This document shows positions 13,454 through 19,278 of a stretch of 19,278 bases of DNA, piece by piece (position 1 is the first letter of the stretch; each line of letters begins with the position of its first letter). Below the pieces are notes generated by a model, which saw only the letters and a list, made by a program, of their open reading frames with translations, ran no database searches and had not been told where the DNA came from. The stretch lies in assembly GCA_019419955.1 (NCBI GenBank), contig JAHZIB010000022.1, forward strand, positions 1 to 19,278, read 5' to 3'. The translations under genes and the position numbers were made by a program. This DNA is from Clostridiales bacterium. GTDB lineage: Bacteria; Bacillota; Clostridia; TANB77; CAG-508.

Positions 13454-13654
13454 TTATTTGTTTTCGCTTAACTTTCTTTCAGTTAAAACTGTTTTAATTC
13501 TCGCTATGTCTTTCTTAACTTCTTTTATTTTCATAGGATTATCTAAACCATGTGTAGCCAAACTAAATCTTAATTTAAATAGCTCAGATTTTAATTCCCC
13601 TAATTCTTTTTCTAAGTCAGGTGAAGACATTTCTTTTATTTTATTTATCTTCAT
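13454..13654 (-). CDS. rpmC: 50S ribosomal protein uL29
   Basis: uL29 lies at the tunnel exit near uL23, where SRP and trigger factor dock. I place the start at ATG 13654-13652 (MKINKIKEMSSPDLEKELGE), 66 residues, matching the family; an upstream in-frame GTG pair overlaps the ribosome binding site GGTGGTGAG. The two-helix hairpin motif LFKLRFSLATHGLDNP and KDIARIKTVLTERKL is clear. It overlaps the last 14 nt of rplP, so the two are coupled. Confidence 0.97.
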   Translation of the reverse strand: MKINKIKEMSSPDLEKELGELKSELFKLRFSLATHGLDNPMKIKEVKKDIARIKTVLTERKLSENK

Positions 13655-14084
13655 CTTTCTCACCACCTATCTCAGTTTCCTTTTGTACAAATTTGCACTT
13701 TACAGATAGTTTATTTGCAGCAAGTCTCATTGCTTCTCTTGCAGTAGTTTCTGGAACTCCTGCTATTTCAAACATTACTCTACCTGGTTTTACATTTGCT
13801 ACCCAAAACTCAACGGCACCTTTACCTTTACCCATACGAGTACCTATAGGTTTTCTTGTTATTGGTTTGTCTGGGAATATTTTTATCCAAACTTTACCAC
13901 CTCTCTTGATATAACGTGTCATAGCAACACGGGCAGCTTCTATTTGGTTTGATGTAATTTGTCCTGCTGTTAAAGCTTGTAGTCCAAATTGTCCATCTGT
14001 AACTCTATTTCCTCTTGTAGCTTTTCCTCTATTTCTACCTTTTTGTTGTTTTCTATATTTTGTTCTTTTTGGTATTAATGGCAT
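13641..14084 (-). CDS. rplP: 50S ribosomal protein uL16
   Basis: uL16 contacts the A-site tRNA elbow and is added late in 50S assembly. The 147 residues show MPLIPKRTKYRKQQKGRNRG, VARVAMTRYIKRGGKVWI-like residues (AARVAMTRYIKRGG), KPIGTRMGKGKGAVEFWVA and a C-terminal acidic tail. The ATG overlaps the rpsC stop as TAATG, with GGAGGAG in the end of rpsC as ribosome binding site. The same tight coupling continues into rpmC. Confidence 0.98.
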   Translation of the reverse strand: MPLIPKRTKYRKQQKGRNRGKATRGNRVTDGQFGLQALTAGQITSNQIEAARVAMTRYIKRGGKVWIKIFPDKPITRKPIGTRMGKGKGAVEFWVANVKPGRVMFEIAGVPETTAREAMRLAANKLSVKCKFVQKETEIGGEKDEDK

Positions 14085-14746
14085 TATTTGTCTCCTCCTT
14101 CCACTACTTTCTTTTTAGTAGGAAGAACCTCTCCTTTATATATCCAAACTTTTACACCGATTTTTCCATATGTTGTATCTGCTTCTGCAAATCCATAATC
14201 AATATCAGCTCTTAAAGTTTGAAGTGGAATAGTTCCCTCTTTATAGAATTCAGTTCTAGCCATATCTGCTCCGCCTAATCTTCCAGATACTGAAGTTTTA
14301 ATTCCCAAAGCACCTGATTTCATAGTTTTTTGCATACATTGCTTCATAGCTCTTCTGAAAGAAATTCTTCTTTCCAATTGTCCTGCAATATTTTCTGCAA
14401 CTAATTGAGCATCTAAGTCTATATTCTTAACCTCAACTATATTTAAGTTTACTTCTTTCTTAATCATTTTTTCTAGCTCAGCTTTTAAAGCTTCTGCAAG
14501 ATTTCCACCTTTTCCTATAATTATACCTGGTTTTGCGGCATAAACATTTACTTTTACAAATTTTGCTGTTCTTTCAATCTCTATTTTAGAAATTCCAGCA
14601 GCATATAATTTTTTCTTTACATACACACGGATTTTATGGTCTTCTACTAAATAGTCAGCAAAATCCTTTTTATTAGCATACCATTTAGAATCCCAATCTT
14701 TAATAACTCCAACTCTCAATCCATGCGGATCCATTTTCTGTCCCAT
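14084..14746 (-). CDS. rpsC: 30S ribosomal protein uS3
   Basis: uS3 forms part of the mRNA entry tunnel and its helicase activity. The 220 residues include MGQKMDPHGLRVGVIKDWDS at the start, a type II KH domain with the GIIIGKGG loop (about residues 74-81), and the C-terminal domain with SGRLGGADMARTEFYKEG. The ATG follows AAAGGAGGAC. It overlaps rplP by one nucleotide and lies 19 nt after rplV. Confidence 0.98.
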   Translation of the reverse strand: MGQKMDPHGLRVGVIKDWDSKWYANKKDFADYLVEDHKIRVYVKKKLYAAGISKIEIERTAKFVKVNVYAAKPGIIIGKGGNLAEALKAELEKMIKKEVNLNIVEVKNIDLDAQLVAENIAGQLERRISFRRAMKQCMQKTMKSGALGIKTSVSGRLGGADMARTEFYKEGTIPLQTLRADIDYGFAEADTTYGKIGVKVWIYKGEVLPTKKKVVEGGDK

Positions 14747-14765
14747 TTTTTAAATGTCCTCCTTT

Positions 14766-15125
14766 CTAATTTCTCTCTTTTAAAACTATAGTAACATGAC
14801 TTGTTCTTTTTCTAATTCTAACAGCCGAACCCTTTGCAGCAGGTCTTATTCTTTTTAATGTAGGACCTTGGTTTGCATATATGTCAGCAATATATAACTT
14901 ATCGTGAGCCATGTTGTGGTTGTTCTCGGCATTACTAATTGCTGATTTTAGTAATTTTTCTAGCATCTCTGACGAAGCCTTTGGCGTATATTTAAGAATT
15001 GCTAAAGCTTCATCTATATCTTTACCTTTTATTAAATCTGCCACAATCTTAACTTTTCTTGATGAAATTCTAGCATATTTAAGAGTAGCATGTGCTTGTG
15101 GTATTGTTTCTTTTAATTCTTCCAC
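14766..15125 (-). CDS. rplV: 50S ribosomal protein uL22
   Basis: uL22 has a globular part at the tunnel exit and a hairpin reaching into the constriction. I place the start at GTG 15125-15123 (MEELKETIPQAHATLKYARI), preceded by AAGGAGGG at 9-nt spacing; the longer frame upstream adds unrelated residues. The 119 residues contain SSRKVKIVADLIKGKDIDEA and the hairpin region GPTLKRIRPAAKGSAVRIRK with the conserved HVTIVL end. A 149-nt structured gap separates it from rpsS. Confidence 0.95.
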   Translation of the reverse strand: MEELKETIPQAHATLKYARISSRKVKIVADLIKGKDIDEALAILKYTPKASSEMLEKLLKSAISNAENNHNMAHDKLYIADIYANQGPTLKRIRPAAKGSAVRIRKRTSHVTIVLKERN

Positions 15126-15274
15126 TTTTTTATTCCCTCCTTTTTTATTGTGCACGAAAAATTCTCAAATTTTTCTGAAACAACAAGGTTAATTTACCTT
15201 GGGTTATGCAATAATGCAAAACAACTTATGTGTTTGTATGTAAAAACTTATAACTTTACTAACACACAATCTAC
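15126..15274. repeat. Structured rpsS-rplV gap
   Basis: Outer ATTGTG (15147-15152) and CACAAT (15265-15270) are complementary. Inside lie two perfect hairpins, GAAAAATT-CTCA-AATTTTTC and CAAGGT-TAATTT-ACCTTG. The arrangement resembles the other palindromic gaps, but neither family core is present. No gene is seen. Confidence 0.45.
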
Positions 15275-15553
15275 TTATTTCTTAGATGTTGTTTTGTCTC
15301 CTGCGTGTCCCTTAAATGTTCTTGTTGGTGCAAACTCACCTAATTTGTGACCAATCATTTCTTCCGAAATATATACTGGTACATGTTTTCTTCCGTCATG
15401 TACAGCTATAGTGTGTCCAACCATTTGTGGATATATAGTAGAAGCTCTAGACCATGTCTTTATAACTTCTTTTTTTCCGCTCTCATTCATTGCTTCAATT
15501 CTTTTCATCAACTCTGGCGCAACAAATGGAGTCTTTTTGCTTGATCTTGACAT
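15275..15553 (-). CDS. rpsS: 30S ribosomal protein uS19
   Basis: uS19 lies in the 30S head beside uS13 and takes part in intersubunit contacts. The 92 residues are standard: MSRSSKKTPFVAPELMKRIE, KKEVIKTWSRASTIYPQMVG, HTIAVHDGRKHVPVYISEEM and GHKLGEFAPTRTFKGH. The ATG follows AAAAGGAGGAAATAGAAA. It follows rplB by only 3 nt. Confidence 0.98.
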   Translation of the reverse strand: MSRSSKKTPFVAPELMKRIEAMNESGKKEVIKTWSRASTIYPQMVGHTIAVHDGRKHVPVYISEEMIGHKLGEFAPTRTFKGHAGDKTTSKK

Positions 15554-15556
15554 TTT

Positions 15557-16384
15557 CTATTTCCTCCTTTTAACTATGAACTTATCAGTTCTATTATTTT
15601 TCTTTCTTGTCTTATATCCAAGAGCTGGTTTACCCCAAGGTGTCATTGGTCCTGCATGACCTATAGGAGCTTTACCTTCACCTCCACCATGTGGGTGGTC
15701 AACTGGGTTCATAACAGAACCTCTTACTGTTGGTCTAATTCCCATATGTCTCTTTCTACCAGCTTTTCCTATTTTAACATTTTCATGTTCTTGATTTCCA
15801 ACTGTTCCAATAGTTGCTCTACAAACTGATAAAACCAATCTCATTTCTCCTGAAGGAAGTCTTACATGAGCATATTTTCCTTCTTTAGCCATTAATTGAG
15901 CATCTTGACCTGCTGCTCTTACTAATTTCCCACCTTGACCTGGATTTAGCTCAATGTTATGAATCATTGTACCAACTGGTATATTTTCAATCTTCATACA
16001 ATTTCCTGGTTTGATATCAGCCTTGTCTCCAGATATAACTTTCGCTCCATCAGTTAAACCTGCTGGTGCTAAAATATATGCTTTTTCTCCATCTTCATAT
16101 TGAATTAGAGCTATATTAGCGCTCCTATTTGGGTCATACTCTATGCCAATAACTGTTGCAGGCATATCGTTTTTATTTCTCTTAAAATCAATTATCCTAT
16201 ATTTTTGTCTGTTTCCTCCACCTTGATGTCTAACTGTAATTTTACCTTGTGAATTTCTTCCTGCTTTTTCTTTCTTTTTAGCTAACAAAGATTTTTCAGG
16301 AGTCTTTTTTGTAATTTCACTGTAATCCAAAACAGTCATATTTCTTCTTGATGGGGTGTAGGGTTTGAATCTTTTTACTGCCAT
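15557..16384 (-). CDS. rplB: 50S ribosomal protein uL2
   Basis: uL2 is a primary 23S rRNA binder needed for peptidyl transferase activity and subunit association. The 275 residues match: MAVKRFKPYTPSRRNMTVLD, TVRHQGGGNRQKYRIIDFKR, an OB-like and SH3-like core, and NPVDHPHGGGEGKAPIGH (about 226-243) with the functionally important His at 230. The ATG follows a GAGAGAGAGGAG ribosome binding site. The 401-nt gap from rplW holds two family A copies in opposite orientations. Confidence 0.99.
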   Translation of the reverse strand: MAVKRFKPYTPSRRNMTVLDYSEITKKTPEKSLLAKKKEKAGRNSQGKITVRHQGGGNRQKYRIIDFKRNKNDMPATVIGIEYDPNRSANIALIQYEDGEKAYILAPAGLTDGAKVISGDKADIKPGNCMKIENIPVGTMIHNIELNPGQGGKLVRAAGQDAQLMAKEGKYAHVRLPSGEMRLVLSVCRATIGTVGNQEHENVKIGKAGRKRHMGIRPTVRGSVMNPVDHPHGGGEGKAPIGHAGPMTPWGKPALGYKTRKKNNRTDKFIVKRRK

Positions 16385-16402
16385 TTTAATCTCCTCTCTC
16401 TC

Positions 16403-16523
16403 GAATTTATGAAAAAGTTCGTCTTACGTTGTAAAGCTTCGCAAATGCCTCCTCGATGTACTTATGTACTATCTCGTTGCCATATTGCTCGCTTTCCTAG
16501 TAATACTCGTTTTTGATAAATTC
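16403..16523 (-). repeat. Family A palindromic element, copy A6, opposite orientation (rplW-rplB gap)
   Basis: GAATTTAT (16403-16410) and ATAAATTC (16516-16523) form the outer arms, continued by AAAAA/TTTTT. On the minus strand it reads ACGAGTATTACTAGGAAAGC then GAGATAGTACATAAGTACAT then CGAAGCTTTACAACGTAAGA, the clearest statement of the family core. Its inner arms are G+C richer than in the other copies but still partly paired. It lies just upstream of the rplB ribosome binding site. Confidence 0.85.
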
Positions 16524-16662
16524 TCTATTCTATTTTCTTAATAAAATTTACGGATTTTTTCCTGCTCCGTATCGCAGATATTCTTTATTATCTGGGTACT
16601 TTCCCAATAATTTTACATATTCATGTATTAAACGGATTTAGATTAATTCTAATCTCATTTCT
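16524..16662 (-). pseudogene. Spacer between A6 and A7 with a possible gene remnant
   Basis: Within this spacer, minus-strand 16637-16548 is an open stretch of 29 codons with no start codon, ending in TAA. It reads IRLIHEYVKLLGKYPDNK and then EYLRYGAGKNP. The composition looks protein-like rather than like translated AT-rich spacer, but I do not recognise a family. It is bracketed by two oppositely oriented palindromic elements. It could be a fragment of a lost gene or chance; the evidence is weak. Confidence 0.3.
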
Positions 16663-16787
16663 AATTCGCAAAAGAATTGTTATTTGGCTAGGCACACGAA
16701 TTTAAAATTTATGAGGCACGCTTTTGTGCACGTTGATTAAATTTTAAATGAGTGTAACAACGCCAAATGGCGATTATTTTGTGAATT
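16663..16787 (+). repeat. Family A palindromic element, copy A7 (rplW-rplB gap)
   Basis: AATTCGCAAAAGAAT pairs with ATTATTTTGTGAATT, and TTTGGC with GCCAAA. The core arms are TTTAAAATTTATGAGGCACG and GTGCACGTTGATTAAATTTT, different in sequence from A1-A5 but again complementary (for example GCAC with GTGC). GGCTAGGCAC and ACAACGCC mark the family positions. The right arm overlaps the rplW stop codon at 16786-16788. Confidence 0.8.
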
Positions 16788-17133
16788 AAGCTCCCATGAA
16801 CTCTTCAATAGAATCCTTATACTTCTTAGAAATCTTTACTTCTTTTCCACCTTTTGTAAGATATGTTTTTTCTGAAGCATTTGTATCTATTGTAACAATT
16901 GCTTTTTTCCAATCAGAAGTTCTTCCAACATTTCTTCCAACTCTTTTTTCTTTTCCCTTAACTGTCATAGTATTTACATTTAATACTTTAACTTCAAATA
17001 ATTTTTCTACAGCTCTTTTAATATCAATTTTTGTAGCTTTTTTGTTTACTTTAAAAGTGTACTTTCCTTCCCCAATTTCGCCACTTGACTTTTCAGTAAC
17101 AACTGGTGCTATTATAATATCTTCTGCTACCAT
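16786..17133 (-). CDS. rplW: 50S ribosomal protein uL23
   Basis: uL23 is the docking platform at the tunnel exit for trigger factor, SRP and SecYEG. The 115 residues include EDIIIAPVVTEKSSGEIGEG, KYTFKVNKKATKIDIKRAVE and KLFEVKVLNVNTMTVKGKEK; the C-terminus is slightly longer than the common 95-100 residues. The ATG overlaps the rplD stop as TAATG. GAGGAGG in the end of rplD provides the ribosome binding site, so translation is coupled. Confidence 0.98.
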   Translation of the reverse strand: MVAEDIIIAPVVTEKSSGEIGEGKYTFKVNKKATKIDIKRAVEKLFEVKVLNVNTMTVKGKEKRVGRNVGRTSDWKKAIVTIDTNASEKTYLTKGGKEVKISKKYKDSIEEFMGA

Positions 17134-17756
17134 TATGCGTACACCTCCTCTAATTTCTTAACAGTATCTAATGTAATAACAAGATTTTTGTATTTTAATA
17201 AATCATACACATTTATTGTATTTACTAAAGTAGTTTTTACTCCTTCAATATTTCTTGCTGATTTTTGTACCGTTTCATTTTTTTCTGGTAATAAAATTAA
17301 TGTTTTTCCTTCTACCTTCAAGTTGTTTAATGCTTTTACCATTTCTTTAGTTTTTATTTCTTTTAATGGTAAGCTATCAACAACTACTAATTCATTTTCT
17401 AACACTTTTGAGCTTAAACAAGATTTAATTGCTAACCTCTTTTCTTTCTTATTTACACTGTATTTATATGAACGAGGTTTTGGTCCCAAAGCAATACCAC
17501 CTTTAATCCATTGTGGAGCTCTAATGCTTCCTTGTCTTGCTCTACCTGTTCCTTTTTGTCTCCAAGGTTTCCTTCCACCACCACGAACTTCCGCTCTTGT
17601 TTTAGTGTTTTGTGTACCTTGTCTTTGATTAGCTAAAAAGTTGACTAAAACGCTATGTACAACAGCTTCATTTGGTTCAATACCAAAAATTTCGTCTTTT
17701 AGCTCAACATCGCTAACTTTTTTACCTTGCATATCATATACATCTATTTTAGGCAT
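17133..17756 (-). CDS. rplD: 50S ribosomal protein uL4
   Basis: uL4 has a loop that lines the tunnel constriction, and in E. coli it represses the S10 operon. The 207 residues contain the loop region NTKTRAEVRGGGRKPWRQKG followed by TGRARQGSIRAPQWIKGG, and a globular Rossmann-like C-terminal half (KTLILLPEKNE, VYDLLKYKNLVITLDTVKKL). The ATG follows AAGGAGGAG. The leader upstream of rpsJ is a candidate target for autogenous control, though a uL4 site cannot be identified by eye. Confidence 0.98.
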   Translation of the reverse strand: MPKIDVYDMQGKKVSDVELKDEIFGIEPNEAVVHSVLVNFLANQRQGTQNTKTRAEVRGGGRKPWRQKGTGRARQGSIRAPQWIKGGIALGPKPRSYKYSVNKKEKRLAIKSCLSSKVLENELVVVDSLPLKEIKTKEMVKALNNLKVEGKTLILLPEKNETVQKSARNIEGVKTTLVNTINVYDLLKYKNLVITLDTVKKLEEVYA

Positions 17757-17774
17757 TTCGTTTCTCCTCCTTCT

Positions 17775-18407
17775 CTATTTTGATTTTACACTTGATTTTA
17801 TTTTTAGTATTGCGCCTTTTACACCTGGCACACTACCTTTTACCAATATTACATTTTTATCTAAATCTACTCTTACAACTTCTAAATTTTGAATTGTAAT
17901 AGTTTCAACCCCCATATGTCCTGGTAATTTCTTACCTTTAAACACTCTTCCTGGTGTTGAAGTTGGTCCCATCGAACCTGGTCTTCTATGGTACATAGAA
18001 CCATGTCCCATTGGTCCTCTATGTTGTCCATGACGTTTAATAACACCTTGGAACCCTTTACCTTTTGAAGTTCCCTGAATATCTAATTTATCTCCAGTAG
18101 CAAACACATCAGCTTTTAGCTCTTGACCAACTGTCATTCCTTCTATTGAATCTAATCTGAATTCTCTTAAATATTTTTTAGGTGTAACATTTACTTTAGT
18201 AAAATGTCCTTTTTTTGGTTTTGTCAATTTCTTTTCCTTAACATCTCCAAAACCTAGTTGAACAGCCGTGTATCCATCTGTTTCTTCCGTTTTAACTTGA
18301 GCTACCACGCAAGGCCCAGCCTCTATAACTGTTACTGGAATTACTTTCCCTGACTCGTCAAAAATTTGAGTCATTCCTATTTTTCTTCCTATTAATCCTT
18401 TATTCAT
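17775..18407 (-). CDS. rplC: 50S ribosomal protein uL3
   Basis: uL3 is an early 50S assembly protein whose loop reaches towards the peptidyl transferase centre. The 210 residues show MNKGLIGRKIGMTQIFDESG, GTSKGKGFQGVIKRHGQHRG, GSMYHRRPGSMGPTSTPGRV and FKGKKLPGHMGVETITIQNL. The ATG follows GTTAGGAGGAAAA. It lies 18 nt before rplD and 192 nt after rpsJ, an unusually long gap for this pair. Confidence 0.99.
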   Translation of the reverse strand: MNKGLIGRKIGMTQIFDESGKVIPVTVIEAGPCVVAQVKTEETDGYTAVQLGFGDVKEKKLTKPKKGHFTKVNVTPKKYLREFRLDSIEGMTVGQELKADVFATGDKLDIQGTSKGKGFQGVIKRHGQHRGPMGHGSMYHRRPGSMGPTSTPGRVFKGKKLPGHMGVETITIQNLEVVRVDLDKNVILVKGSVPGVKGAILKIKSSVKSK

Positions 18408-18599
18408 TTTTCCTCCTAACTATTGGCTGATATATTGTATTGCATTTTAAAAATGTTATACCAGCTTGGTTTTGATTAATACTTACTTGATTGTTTGTTT
18501 TCGTTTGAACTAATTTCTGTTTATTGTAATTCATATTAACTTTATATTTTTATATACATAAACGTTCTTGAATTCTCCCTTAAACACAATCTAATAAAA
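18408..18599. other. rpsJ-rplC gap, weakly structured
   Basis: No gene is seen. GTATTGCATTTT and AAAATGTTATAC (18437-18461) form a hairpin upstream of the rplC ribosome binding site. The following TTGGTTTTGATTAATACTTA resembles the outer end of element A8 (TTGGTTTTGATTAATTCTTA), so a decayed element may once have been here. I see no clear family core and no convincing promoter. Confidence 0.4.
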
Positions 18600-18932
18600 C
18601 TATAATTTAATTTCTATATCTACACCTGCTGGCAAATCAATTTTCATTAAATTGTCAACTGTTTTTTGTGTTGGATAAAGAATATCAATAACTCTTTTGT
18701 GCGTTCTCATTTCAAATTGTTCTCTTGAATCTTTGTGTTTGTGTGGAGAACGTAAAATTGTTATAACTTCTTTTTCTGTTGGTAACGGAATAGGACCTGA
18801 AACCTTCGCCCCTGTTTTTTTAGCAGTATCTACTATTTTTTGAGCAGACTGTTCTAAAACAACATGGTCATAAGCCTTCAATCTTATTCTAATTTTTTCG
18901 CTTGTTACAGCATTTTCCTTTTTTGTTGCCAT
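18600..18932 (-). CDS. rpsJ: 30S ribosomal protein uS10 / NusE
   Basis: uS10 is a 30S head protein that also serves as NusE in transcription antitermination with NusB. The 110 residues are a little longer than the common 102 because of an N-terminal extension MATKKENAVTSE before KIRIRLKAYDHVVLEQSAQK. Signatures SGPIPLPTEKEVITILRSPH and SREQFEMRTHKRVIDI are present. The ATG follows AAGGAGGG at 9-nt spacing. It is the first gene of the cluster, after a promoter and a leader with a terminator-like hairpin. Confidence 0.99.
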   Translation of the reverse strand: MATKKENAVTSEKIRIRLKAYDHVVLEQSAQKIVDTAKKTGAKVSGPIPLPTEKEVITILRSPHKHKDSREQFEMRTHKRVIDILYPTQKTVDNLMKIDLPAGVDIEIKL

Positions 18933-19168
18933 TTAAAAATTCCCTCCTTAATATATTAATTATCTGGTCGGAAGTTATAAACGCACCCTGGTGTTTTGTT
19001 TATTACCAATATAAAAACCCAAGTTTCGCATGACTTTCTTGGGATAAGTGCTTAATTTTATACTTACCGCCTTGGTCTTTGCCACGACATACTCCATAAG
19101 AGTTCCCTCCATCAAAGCTTACAATCAAACCTTGTGTAGCCACATCTTACTTCATCGCCAATTTCATG
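18933..19168 (-). promoter_or_regulatory. Long 5' leader of the S10 cluster with terminator-like attenuator
   Basis: About 235 nt lie between the promoter and rpsJ. CCCAAG and CTTGGG (19043-19038 and 19023-19018) form a hairpin with a 14-nt loop region and are followed by TTTTTATA (19017 down), an intrinsic terminator inside the leader. An upstream CCAAG (19075-19071) could instead pair with the CTTGG arm and prevent it. TAAGT/ACTTA and ACTC/GAGT hairpins lie in between. A 46-codon frame from GTG 19143 to TAA 19003 (MATQGLIVSFDGGNSYG...) runs through the hairpin but lacks a clear ribosome binding site. A ribosomal-protein-sensing leader is the likely role; the ligand is unknown. Confidence 0.55.
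19013..19043 (-). terminator. Terminator-like hairpin in the rpsJ leader
   Basis: On the minus strand CCCAAG (19043-19038), a 14-nt interior with a further AAGTC/GCGAAA partial match, CTTGGG (19023-19018), then TTTTTATA. The hairpin plus T run is the form of an intrinsic terminator, placed about 85 nt upstream of rpsJ and about 125-155 nt downstream of the transcription start, consistent with attenuation. Confidence 0.6.
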
Positions 19169-19175
19169 CTTAATT

Positions 19176-19204
19176 ATTATATAATGAAAATAGCCAAAAG
19201 TCAA
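19176..19204 (-). promoter_or_regulatory. Sigma-A promoter of the S10-spc-alpha cluster
   Basis: On the minus strand TTGACT (19204-19199, 5/6) and TATAAT (19181-19176, 6/6) are spaced by exactly 17 nt. Transcription would start near 19169. This is the strongest promoter-like sequence in the window and lies upstream of the first gene of the cluster, as expected for a highly expressed operon. Confidence 0.8.
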
Positions 19205-19214
19205 CACTTTTGGC
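19193..19214. repeat. Perfect inverted repeat covering the -35 element
   Basis: GCCAAAAGT (19193-19201), CAAC, ACTTTTGGC (19206-19214): a perfect 9-bp inverted repeat with a 4-nt loop. It contains the -35 hexamer of the S10 promoter. It may be an operator, or the terminator of an upstream unit that ends just outside the window; the following bases are only moderately T-rich on the minus strand. Confidence 0.7.
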
Positions 19215-19278
19215 AAATTTTTGAAAAATTATAAATTGCAATAATAAATTTCCGGTTTATTATGAACATAATTTTTCC

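Noticed and set aside
3550..16787. Families A and B as a CRISPR array or as ordinary intrinsic terminators
   Set aside because: The copies are not regularly spaced with unique spacers, they lie between different genes, and none ends in a T run; essential genes downstream would be cut off by strong terminators.
19003..19143. 46-codon GTG frame in the rpsJ leader as an independent gene
   Set aside because: There is no clear ribosome binding site, a stop lies just upstream, and its end coincides with the terminator hairpin; kept only as part of the leader description.

Overview
The window is the S10-spc-alpha ribosomal protein supercluster of a low-G+C Gram-positive bacterium, read entirely from the minus strand (right to left). 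The gene order (rpsJ to rplQ with secY, adk, map, infA, rpmJ and rpoA inside), the 61-residue zinc-type uS14, strong GGAGG ribosome binding sites, the AT-rich base composition, several GTG/TTG starts and a clostridial-style prepilin segment point to an uncultured or poorly known member of the Clostridia (Bacillota). TGA does not appear to be read as Trp.

Layout in transcription order: a near-consensus sigma-A promoter (19176-19204) overlaps a perfect inverted repeat. It is followed by a leader of about 240 nt with a terminator-like hairpin. Then come rpsJ, rplC, rplD, rplW, rplB, rpsS, rplV, rpsC, rplP, rpmC, rpsQ (S10 part); rplN, rplX, rplE, rpsN, rpsH, rplF, rplR, rpsE, rplO, secY (spc part, with rpmD absent); adk, map, infA, rpmJ; and rpsM, rpsK, rpsD, rpoA, rplQ (alpha part). 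A hairpin terminator follows rplQ. Beyond it a separate minus-strand gene with its own promoter starts and runs off the left edge. It encodes a prepilin-like N-terminus, and an (AG)11 tract sits in its 5' coding region.

The striking feature is not the genes but the spaces between them. In most bacteria these genes are packed with gaps of a few to about 30 nt. Here many gaps are expanded to 100-400 nt and filled by long imperfect palindromes. Two families recur: family A (eight copies, about 115-130 bp, core GTATTGCTAGG ... ACAACGCA) and family B (five copies, about 90-110 bp, core TGTCAGGGGACACACC ... GGGTCACTT). Copies differ in sequence, but within each copy the arms stay complementary. They lie between the stop codon of one gene and the ribosome binding site of the next without interrupting any gene. 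Other gaps hold unrelated one-off palindromes.

Together the genes make the 30S and 50S proteins, the core RNA polymerase alpha subunit, the SecY translocon channel, and housekeeping enzymes for initiation, N-terminal processing and adenylate balance. The palindromes would be transcribed as very stable hairpins within the polycistronic mRNA, where they could affect processing, decay, or relative expression.
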